30,171 nt of DNA from JACZQZ01 sp046756945 (GTDB lineage: Bacteria; Pseudomonadota; Alphaproteobacteria; Rhodospirillales; 2-02-FULL-58-16), in NCBI GenBank assembly GCA_046756945.1, contig JBHHXI010000016.1, forward strand, positions 1 through 30,171, given 5' to 3'. Below are positions 14,978-21,135 of the stretch, piece by piece (position 1 is the first letter of the stretch; each line of letters begins with the position of its first letter). The notes below the pieces were generated by a model. That model was given only the letters and a program-made list of their open reading frames with translations. It was not told the DNA's origin and did not search any database. Both the position numbers and the translations under genes were made by a program.

Positions 14978-16273
14978 ATGTTCGACATCAAGTGGATTCG
15001 TGACAACCCGGACGCCTTCGACGAAGGGCTCGGGCGGCGCGGGCTGGAACCCGCCTCCGCCGCGCTCGTGGATCTGGACGGCAAGCGCCGCCGGGCACTG
15101 ACCCGGGCCCAGGAGATCCAGGCCGAACGCAAAACGGCGAATGCTGCAATCGGTGTCGGCAAATCCCGGGGAGAAGACGTCGGCGATCTGATTGAAAAGG
15201 TTACCAAGACCAAGAAACAGGAAGCCGAGGCCGAGGAGGCGGCGCGCGCCGCGGCGGCAGCGCTGGATGCGGCGCTGGCGGCGTTGCCCAACCTGCCCGC
15301 CGCCGACGTGCCCGAGGGCGCGGACGAGACGGCGAACGAGGAAATCCGGACCTGGGGCGACAAGCCCGGTTTCGCCTTCCCGCCGAAGGAGCACTTCGAC
15401 ATCGGCGAGGCGCTCGGGATGATGGACTTCGAGACGGCGGCCCGCATGTCGGGCGCGCGGTTCGTGCTGCTCACCGGCGCGCTGGCGCGCATGGAACGGG
15501 CGCTGGCGTCGTTCATGCTCGATCTGCACACGGGCGACTTCGGCTACACCGAGGTCAACCCGCCGGCCCTGGTCCGCGACGAGGCCCTGTTCGGCACCGG
15601 GCAACTGCCCAAGTTCGGCGAGGATCTGTTCGGCGTCGACAATGACCGCCTGTGGCTCATCCCCACGGCCGAGGTGCCGCTGACCAACATCGTCGCCGGC
15701 AGGATCGTGGACGAAGCGGCGCTGCCGCTACGCCTGGCCGCCATGACCTGGTGCTTCCGCTCGGAGGCCGGGTCGGCGGGCAAGGACACCCGCGGCATGA
15801 TCCGCCAGCACCAGTTCACCAAGGTGGAACTGGTCACCGTCAGCCGTCCCGACGAGTCGGACGACGAGCTGGAGCGCATGACGGCGTGCGCCGAGGAGGT
15901 CCTGAAACGGCTCGGCCTGCCGTTCCGCACGGTGGTGCTGTCGACCGGCGACATGGGCTTCGCGGCGCGCAAGACCTATGACATCGAGGCGTGGCTGCCG
16001 GGCCAGGGGCGCTACCGCGAAATCTCCAGTTGTTCCAACTGCGGCGACTTCCAGGCCCGGCGCATGAAGGCCCGGTTCCGGGCCAGGGGCGAAAAGCAGA
16101 CCCGCTTCGTCCATACCCTCAACGGTTCCGCGCTGGCGGTCGGGCGGACCCTGATCGCGATCCTCGAGAACTGCCAGCAGGCGGACGGCTCGGTGGCCGT
16201 GCCCGAGGCCCTCAGGCCGTACATGGGCGGGCTCGAGCGGATCACGCCCGGCGCGGATCCCGATGCCGCGTAA
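14978..16273 (+). CDS. serS: Seryl-tRNA synthetase
   Basis: A 431-residue class II synthetase that charges tRNA-Ser and tRNA-Sec. Residues 1-110 form the long helical arm, with MFDIKWIRDNPDAFDEGLGRRG at the start and an Ala/Glu-rich coiled coil. Motif 2 is TWCFRSEAGSAGKDTRGMIRQHQF, and motif 3 is NGSALAVGRTLIAILEN. The start ATG begins the usual N-terminus. The 3' end overlaps surE by 11 bases. The 83-bp gap after tatC contains a CCGGCG-TTC-CGCCGG hairpin without a T-run. Confidence 0.96.
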   Translation: MFDIKWIRDNPDAFDEGLGRRGLEPASAALVDLDGKRRRALTRAQEIQAERKTANAAIGVGKSRGEDVGDLIEKVTKTKKQEAEAEEAARAAAAALDAALAALPNLPAADVPEGADETANEEIRTWGDKPGFAFPPKEHFDIGEALGMMDFETAARMSGARFVLLTGALARMERALASFMLDLHTGDFGYTEVNPPALVRDEALFGTGQLPKFGEDLFGVDNDRLWLIPTAEVPLTNIVAGRIVDEAALPLRLAAMTWCFRSEAGSAGKDTRGMIRQHQFTKVELVTVSRPDESDDELERMTACAEEVLKRLGLPFRTVVLSTGDMGFAARKTYDIEAWLPGQGRYREISSCSNCGDFQARRMKARFRARGEKQTRFVHTLNGSALAVGRTLIAILENCQQADGSVAVPEALRPYMGGLERITPGADPDAA

Positions 16274-17045
16274 GCTCGTTGATCTGGCCAGGGCGCGGGT
16301 CCTGATCTCCAACGACGACGGCGTCCAGGCGCCCGGCCTGAAGCTCCTGGAACGCATCATGCGCCCGATCGCCGGCGAGGTCTGGGTCGTCGTCCCCGAA
16401 ACCGAGCACAGCGCCGCCAGCCATTCCCTGACCCTGCGCCAGCCGTTGCGCGTGCGCAGGGTGTCGCGCCGGCGCTATGCCGTCGACGGCACGCCCACCG
16501 ACTGCGTGCTCCTCGCCGTCAACCACGTGATGAAGGACGGCCCGCCCGATATCGTGCTCTCCGGCATCAACCGGGGCGGCAACCTGGGCGAGGACGTGAC
16601 CTATTCGGGCACCGTCGCCGCGGCCATGGAGGCGACGCTGCTCGGCTTTCCGGCCATCGCCCTCAGCCTGATGACCAAGGACGGGCACGCGCCCCGGTGG
16701 AAGACCGCCGAGCGGTGGACGGCCGACGTGGTCGGCCGGCTGGCGGCCGCCACATGGCCCTCCAACGTGATGATCAATGTCAATTTCCCCGATGTCGCGG
16801 CGCGCGCGGTCACCGGCGTCGAGATCACCCGACAGGGCCGCCGCAAGATCGGCGGCGAGCTCGTGCAGGGCACCGACCCCCGGGGCGAGGCGTACTTCTG
16901 GATCGGCTCCCAGCGTGTCGAGCCCGGCTTCCGGCGGGGCACGGACCTCGACGCGGTGAGACGGGGCGCCGTCTCGGTCACGCCCCTGTCCCTCGACCTC
17001 ACCCACGCGCCGACTCTCAAGCCGCTGAGGGCGGTTTTCCGGTGA
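16263..17045 (+). CDS. surE: 5'/3'-nucleotidase SurE
   Basis: A 260-residue metal-dependent phosphatase that hydrolyses nucleoside 5'- and 3'-monophosphates and short polyphosphate; linked in other bacteria to stationary-phase survival. Metal-binding residues Asn17, Asp18 and Asp19 lie in VLISNDDGVQAPGL; further conserved blocks are VPETEHSAASHSLT, VDGTPTDCVL and LSGINRGGNLGEDVTYSGT. The start overlaps serS by 11 bases, and the end overlaps pcm (GTGA). The order surE-pcm-nlpD is the same as in gammaproteobacteria and points to coupled expression. Confidence 0.95.
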   Translation: MPRKLVDLARARVLISNDDGVQAPGLKLLERIMRPIAGEVWVVVPETEHSAASHSLTLRQPLRVRRVSRRRYAVDGTPTDCVLLAVNHVMKDGPPDIVLSGINRGGNLGEDVTYSGTVAAAMEATLLGFPAIALSLMTKDGHAPRWKTAERWTADVVGRLAAATWPSNVMINVNFPDVAARAVTGVEITRQGRRKIGGELVQGTDPRGEAYFWIGSQRVEPGFRRGTDLDAVRRGAVSVTPLSLDLTHAPTLKPLRAVFR

Positions 17046-17677
17046 ACCCCGATTCCCGCAAGATCCGTCTGGTCCTCCAGTTGCGGCGCGGCGGCGTCAC
17101 CGATACCCGGGTGCTGGCGGCCATGGAGCGGGTGCCGCGCGAAATCTTCGTGCCCGAGCCCTTCCGCGACCGGGCCTATGACAACCTGGCCCTGCCCATC
17201 GGCCACCATCAGACGGTAAGCCAGCCCATCGTGGTGGCCCAGATGACCCAGGCCCTGGAGGTGGGCGAGCGCATGAAGGTGCTGGAGATCGGCACCGGGT
17301 CCGGCTATCAGGCGGCGATCCTGTCGCAGCTGTGCCGGCGTCTGTATTCCGTCGAGCGCCACCGGCCGCTGTTGGCGGAGGCGGAGAAGCGGTTCGCCCA
17401 GCTCAAGCTCACCAACATCACGACCTGCGTCGGCGACGGCACCCTGGGCTGGCCGGAGCAGGCGCCCTTCGAGCGCATCGTGGTCACCGCGGCGGCGGCG
17501 GACGTGCCGCAGGTCCTGGTCGGGCACCTGACGGTGGGCGGGGTGATGGTGGTGCCCGTGGGCGACGACGACGATCAACGCCTGGTGCGGGTCCTGCGCA
17601 CCGAGGACGGCGCCGAGACCGAGGACCTGAACCCGGTGCGCTTCGTGCCCCTGGTCCCCGGCGTGGCATCGGATTGA
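17042..17677 (+). CDS. pcm: Protein-L-isoaspartate O-methyltransferase
   Basis: A 211-residue SAM-dependent methyltransferase that repairs isoaspartyl residues in aged proteins. The substrate-binding HHQTVSQPIVVAQMTQAL (Ser60) and the SAM motif VLEIGTGSGYQAAIL (84-88) are clear; later blocks are IVVTAAAADVPQVLVGHL and GGVMVVPVG. The start is a GTG overlapping the surE stop by four bases. The frame is open upstream inside surE, but that part is a shadow. The nlpD gene follows after 47 bp. Confidence 0.95.
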   Translation: MNPDSRKIRLVLQLRRGGVTDTRVLAAMERVPREIFVPEPFRDRAYDNLALPIGHHQTVSQPIVVAQMTQALEVGERMKVLEIGTGSGYQAAILSQLCRRLYSVERHRPLLAEAEKRFAQLKLTNITTCVGDGTLGWPEQAPFERIVVTAAAADVPQVLVGHLTVGGVMVVPVGDDDDQRLVRVLRTEDGAETEDLNPVRFVPLVPGVASD

Positions 17678-17724
17678 GGGGCGTTGCCGTTGAACGGGAG
17701 GCGCCGCTTGGCGATAATCCGGCG

Positions 17725-18744
17725 ATGAATCCGATGCGCGCCGCCGTGGGGATAGTGGCCGTGCTGTTCCTGACCGCCGGCTGCGGATGGGCCGAATGGC
17801 CGCCGCCGGGGCGCCAGCCCAGGGATGTCAACCGTCCGCCGCCCCCCGCGGCGACATCTTCGACGCCGCGGGCGGCGATACCTTTGCCGGTGCCCGGGCG
17901 TGCTCCCGTTGCCGCCGCCGGCGGCGCCGTCATCGTCGGCGCCGGCGACACGGTATACGCCCTGTCGCGGCGGCACGGGGTGTTCGTCCGCGCCATCATC
18001 GACGCCAACCGGCTCCGGCCGCCCTATCTTCTCAGGGTGGGCCAGCGCGTCGTCCTGCCGCGCGGCCGCGAACACGTGGTCAGGGGCGGCGAGACCCTGT
18101 ACGGCATATCGCGGCTGAACGGCGTCGGCGTGTACGAGATGGCGCGGGCCAACGGCCTGAAGCCGCCGTATACGATTCGCGCCGGACAGCGCCTGCGCGT
18201 GCCCCCGGGCGAAGGCAGGGCCGGCACGGGTGCGAAGGCGGCCACCGGCCCCCGTCCCGCCGCGGCGAAAAAGCCGTCCACTGGGGCAAAGAAACCGTCC
18301 ACCCGGCCGAAAAGACCGAAGCCCCCGGCCGCCGTGCCCAAGCCCCCGCCGAGGAGCGGCCGGGGCTTCCTCTGGCCCCTCAAGGGCAGGGTGCTGTCCG
18401 CCTTCGGGGGCAAGGCCAGGGGCCTGCGCAACGACGGCATCAACATCGCGGCTCGCCGCGGGGCCCCGGTGCGGGCCGCCGAGAACGGCGTCGTGGCGTA
18501 TGCGGGCAACGAGCTCAGGGGTTTCGGCAACCTTTTACTGATCAAGCACACGGGCGGCTGGGTTTCGGCCTATGCCCATAACCAGTCGCTGCTGGTCAAG
18601 CGGGGCGACAGGGTCAGGAAACGCCAGGTGATCGCCAAGGTCGGCAGTTCCGGCAACGTGAGCGGCCCGCAGCTCCACTTCGAACTGCGCCGGGGCAGGC
18701 GCGCCGTGGACCCGCGCAAGCACTTGACGGACGGCAAGGTCTGA
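17725..18744 (+). CDS. nlpD: NlpD-type lipoprotein: two LysM domains plus degenerate LytM (M23) domain
   Basis: A 339-residue outer-membrane-type lipoprotein: signal peptide with lipobox LTAGC (Cys20), LysM domains at about 69-112 and 116-160, a basic Pro/Lys linker (about 165-212), and a LytM domain at about 214-335. The zinc-site residues of active M23 peptidases are replaced: Asn236 and Asn240 in RNDGINIA where HxGxD is expected, and Gln316 in GPQLHFE where HLH is expected. This is how NlpD and EnvC look; they do not cut cell wall but switch on septal amidases. The AYAGNELRGFGNLLLIKH block closely resembles NlpD. The position after surE-pcm supports this. ATG at 17734 is an alternative start. 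Confidence 0.9.
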   Translation: MNPMRAAVGIVAVLFLTAGCGWAEWPPPGRQPRDVNRPPPPAATSSTPRAAIPLPVPGRAPVAAAGGAVIVGAGDTVYALSRRHGVFVRAIIDANRLRPPYLLRVGQRVVLPRGREHVVRGGETLYGISRLNGVGVYEMARANGLKPPYTIRAGQRLRVPPGEGRAGTGAKAATGPRPAAAKKPSTGAKKPSTRPKRPKPPAAVPKPPPRSGRGFLWPLKGRVLSAFGGKARGLRNDGINIAARRGAPVRAAENGVVAYAGNELRGFGNLLLIKHTGGWVSAYAHNQSLLVKRGDRVRKRQVIAKVGSSGNVSGPQLHFELRRGRRAVDPRKHLTDGKV

Positions 18745-18771
18745 TACGGCAGGTCGGAAGGAACGGGCGGC

Positions 18772-19344
18772 TCACTTCGGGCTAAGGATGCCAAAGGTGC
18801 GCAGGTTGCCCCGGTAGGCCGTCAGCGCGTCGCCGAATCCGCTCAGGGACAGGAACTCGTCCCTGGCCGCGCCGCTTCCGGCGGCGAACGAGCGTACCAC
18901 CATTCCCGAGCCGGCCTTGAGCTCGTCGATTATCTTGGCCGCGTCGGGCCCGCTCCAGCCGGCGTTGCCGAGGCGGTCCGGCGCCGCCCGATGCACCGGG
19001 TTCCCGTCGACCCGCAGGAAGGCCGGCTGTCCCGGCTGGATGGCGCCGCGCACGCGCAGCGTCACGGTGAATGCGCCGGCGGCCTGTTCCGCCACCGTCA
19101 CCTGGGAGTGGCGCCCGTCCAGATCGATGGCCGGCGGCGGGCCGGTCAGGGAGCAGGCGTTGCGGCGCGAGGCTTCATCGGTCCAGCAGATCACCGACCA
19201 GTCGCCGAAGGTGTGGAAATACAGGATATAGCTGGCCCGGGCCCCGGGCGGCGCCAAAAGGCCCGCCGCCAGTGCCAGCAGGGCGAGCGCGCCGGTGGCG
19301 GCGGCGAACCGGCTAGAACGGGATCCAGGAGTGCTTCTTGGCAT
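18772..19344 (-). CDS. Invasion-associated locus B (IalB)-like secreted protein
   Basis: A roughly 190-residue exported protein: a signal peptide with hydrophobic core GALALLALAAGLLAPPGARAS, then FGDWSVICWTDEASRRNACSL. That block, a Gly-Asp-Trp followed by two cysteines, is the mark of the IalB family. The rest is a beta-rich periplasmic or outer-membrane-associated domain. IalB was named for erythrocyte invasion in Bartonella, but most members occur in free-living alphaproteobacteria and have no assigned role. ATG codons at 19344 and 19359 both lie inside the end of the upstream EipA-like gene, giving an overlap of 32 or 47 bp in another frame. Neither has a good ribosome site. Confidence 0.75.
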   Translation of the reverse strand: MPRSTPGSRSSRFAAATGALALLALAAGLLAPPGARASYILYFHTFGDWSVICWTDEASRRNACSLTGPPPAIDLDGRHSQVTVAEQAAGAFTVTLRVRGAIQPGQPAFLRVDGNPVHRAAPDRLGNAGWSGPDAAKIIDELKAGSGMVVRSFAAGSGAARDEFLSLSGFGDALTAYRGNLRTFGILSPK

Positions 19345-19930
19345 AGTGCAGATAGCCAACGTTTACCCCGCCGCGCAGGCCGACGCCGGTCCGGATGGGC
19401 GCCAGGATGAGGTCGCCGCTTTGCTGGTAATTGACGGCGACGCCGGCGACCACGTAAAGGGTCCCCTCCGCGCCCGGAATGCGCTGGAAAATCTCCTCGT
19501 TGTCCTTCAGGTGGTAGACCAGGGTGAAGACCTTGGAGGCGTTGCCGCCGAAGTCGAAGCCGACGGAAGGCCCCTGCCAATAGAGCTGCATGGGCGCGCG
19601 GGTCTTGCGGTGGAGCTTGCCGTTGCCGTAGCGCAGGCCGACACCGAAGGCGCCGCTGACCTCCTCGCCCTTGATGTAGCCGTTGGGGCGTCCTTGATCC
19701 TCGAAGACCTTTTGGATCGCCTCGGCCAGGCCCTTGGTCGTGCTCCCGAAAAACTCCTCGGCCTTTGCGAGCATCTCGTGCTTGTCGAAGGTGTCGTCTT
19801 CCGCCGCCGCGGGAGCCCCTTTGGCGGCGGCGGGGTCTTTCGCCGCGGTCGACTCCGCGGCCGCGGCGGACACAGGGCCGGCCGCGGCCAGGGCCAGGGC
19901 GACCACTATCGCGTACAGAGGATTGGTCAT
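19313..19930 (-). CDS. eipA: EipA-like periplasmic envelope-integrity protein (DUF1134)
   Basis: A 205-residue secreted protein: signal peptide (MTNPLYAIVVALALAAAGPV, cut near AAAAES), an Ala/Lys-rich spacer, then the DUF1134 domain with the signature EAIQKVFEDQGRPNGYIKGEE, SGAFGVGLRYGNGKL and the glycine-rich VGFDFGGNASKVFTLVYHL. In Brucella and Caulobacter the homologue EipA is a periplasmic beta-barrel-like protein needed for envelope integrity. The start has GGGAC seven bases upstream. The IalB-like gene begins before this one ends. The name rests on recognised motifs, not on a search. Confidence 0.8.
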   Translation of the reverse strand: MTNPLYAIVVALALAAAGPVSAAAAESTAAKDPAAAKGAPAAAEDDTFDKHEMLAKAEEFFGSTTKGLAEAIQKVFEDQGRPNGYIKGEEVSGAFGVGLRYGNGKLHRKTRAPMQLYWQGPSVGFDFGGNASKVFTLVYHLKDNEEIFQRIPGAEGTLYVVAGVAVNYQQSGDLILAPIRTGVGLRGGVNVGYLHYAKKHSWIPF

Positions 19931-20255
19931 CGGACATGTCCCGGAATGGATTGAGCCGTCGGCGCGACGTTAACACACCTGCGCCGCCGGGGCCATCGGG
20001 CGGCGCATGGCCGCCGGGGCGCGCCGCCACCGAGGGTATGACCGGCGAATCGGGGACACCCCGGGCCCCACCCGGCCAAAAGCAACTGGGGTGCTAAACG
20101 CAAGGAATATCAATAACCTAAGGGAATATCTTGAGCCTATACCCCAAACGGGGGATGCGGGGCGCCCCGCCCATTCGCTACCCTTTTCTCTCGGCGCGAT
20201 GGCCACCGGAGGTGCAGGTGGCGTCGGCCGGTCAGGAAAGGCGCCGGGGGCGGGT
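19931..20255. other. Divergent spacer between eipA and a small membrane-protein gene
   Basis: 325 bp without a convincing gene. It contains a directly repeated octamer GGAATATC at 20104-20111 and 20123-20130, within a locally AT-rich stretch, and a perfect 14-bp palindrome GCGGGGCGCCCCGC at 20157-20170. These could belong to the promoter of the plus-strand gene, but no known operator is recognised. Confidence 0.4.
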
Positions 20256-20612
20256 ATGACCAAGCTGGTGATCGATTTTTCGTCCGTCATCATAGCCCTC
20301 AGCCTGTGCCTGTACTTCAGTGTCATCACCTATCAGGGATTTGCCCTCCTGATCGAGGGCCTGGCGACCAAGAGAGTGCCTTCACGGTCATCGTTTCTCG
20401 GCCTGTGCCAGAACATCGGGATCGCCGCCGTCATCGGCGGCTACACCTTCCAGGGGCCGGACCTTGCCTTTGCCGGGGTCCTGTTGGTCGCCTCCGCCCT
20501 GTGGGCGTCTTCGGGCCGGATTCCCGCCCTGGTCCCGGCCATCGAGGTGCCGTTGCTGGTGTCGGGGCTTTTGAGCCTGGCGTCCCTCGGCCTCATCTAC
20601 GGTATCGCATAG
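20256..20612 (+). CDS. Small integral membrane protein, full-length copy of a duplicated gene
   Basis: A 118-residue protein I do not recognise. It has about four hydrophobic segments: VIIALSLCLYFSVITYQGFALLI (11-33), IGIAAVIGGYTF, FAGVLLVASALWAS, and VPLLVSGLLSLASLGLIYGI at the C-terminus. A short basic loop KRVPSRSS separates the first two. The ATG at 20256 is chosen because the second copy at 29066 starts at the same codon (both read MTKLV/MTRLV). The frame is open 83 codons upstream, but that part has no counterpart in the other copy. A 9-bp repeat GCCTGTGCC at 20302 and 20401 marks the segment missing from the second copy. Confidence 0.65.
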   Translation: MTKLVIDFSSVIIALSLCLYFSVITYQGFALLIEGLATKRVPSRSSFLGLCQNIGIAAVIGGYTFQGPDLAFAGVLLVASALWASSGRIPALVPAIEVPLLVSGLLSLASLGLIYGIA

Positions 20613-20696
20613 GCCGCCGGACAGGCCCCCTTCCGTTTCCGTGTAGGCCGAAAACGGCTCAACGACGACTCCGGTAGACCTGCTCTATACGGACCC

Positions 20697-20927
20697 TTAA
20701 ATTCTCGGCAGCAGGTCCTCGAGTTGGTCGAGAAGGTCCCTGTTCGGACACATGAAATACCGGCTCTCCGTCAGTTCGTCACAAGTGACAAACATTTGGC
20801 ACCTCCGACACTTCACGATCGCATCTTCCATCTTCTCGGGCATCAACTCGAAACTACGCTCAATATCGATATTGAGGTGTTCGAGCATGCGCATCAGCGG
20901 GTAGGTCATCACATACTCAGCAACCAA
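20697..20927 (-). CDS. Small four-cysteine protein (DUF6455-type), under an FNR box
   Basis: A 76-residue protein with Cys40 and Cys43 (CRRC), Cys49 and Cys60 (FMCPN), a spacing suited to a metal or Fe-S site; it resembles the DUF6455 family of alphaproteobacteria, whose role is unknown. The N-terminal half is helical and acidic. Two starts are possible: the TTG at 20927, preceded by GAAGG nine bases upstream, and the ATG at 20909 (70 residues), which has no good ribosome site. A perfect FNR box lies at 20980-20993, placing the expected transcript start about 18 bp before the TTG. The base composition is visibly less GC-rich than in the housekeeping genes. Confidence 0.7.
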   Translation of the reverse strand: MVAEYVMTYPLMRMLEHLNIDIERSFELMPEKMEDAIVKCRRCQMFVTCDELTESRYFMCPNRDLLDQLEDLLPRI

Positions 20928-20979
20928 GGACTGTAACCTTCGCGAACGAACAGATTAGGGCGTAGGTGCGGGGTGGACC

Positions 20980-20993
20980 TTGATATTCATCAA
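20980..20993 (-). promoter_or_regulatory. FNR-type operator in front of the DUF6455-type gene
   Basis: The minus strand reads TTGATGAATATCAA, a perfect match to the FNR consensus TTGAT-N4-ATCAA. If the site acts as a class II activator site centred at -41.5, transcription would start near 20945, and TAATCT at 20952-20957 would be the -10 element (3 of 6 consensus bases). The start codon follows at once, so the geometry is reasonable. Confidence 0.7.
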
Positions 20994-21083
20994 TAACGTC
21001 ATGACCGACATCCCGCCGGCGCCCAACAGGCAAAATTCCCGTTGAAATCGAGGTCATACGGAAAGCGGTTGTTTTCCCCGGGG

Positions 21084-21120
21084 GGCCGGGTAAAGGGCCC
21101 GGCCGGCGCGACTTCGCGCC
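21084..21120 (-). terminator. Two adjoining hairpins after the ferredoxin-module operon
   Basis: GGCCGGG-loop-CCCGGCC (21084-21104) is directly joined to GGCGCG-ACTT-CGCGCC (21105-21120). They start 16 bp after the stop codon of the last gene of the minus-strand operon. No T-run follows, so they may stabilise the 3' end or act with Rho rather than as a classic intrinsic terminator. Confidence 0.45.
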
Positions 21121-21135
21121 TATCGACCAGCGTGG

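Noticed and set aside
20104..20130. Repeated GGAATATC octamers as a known operator
   Set aside because: I cannot match them to a known regulator; they may be chance in a short AT-rich stretch.
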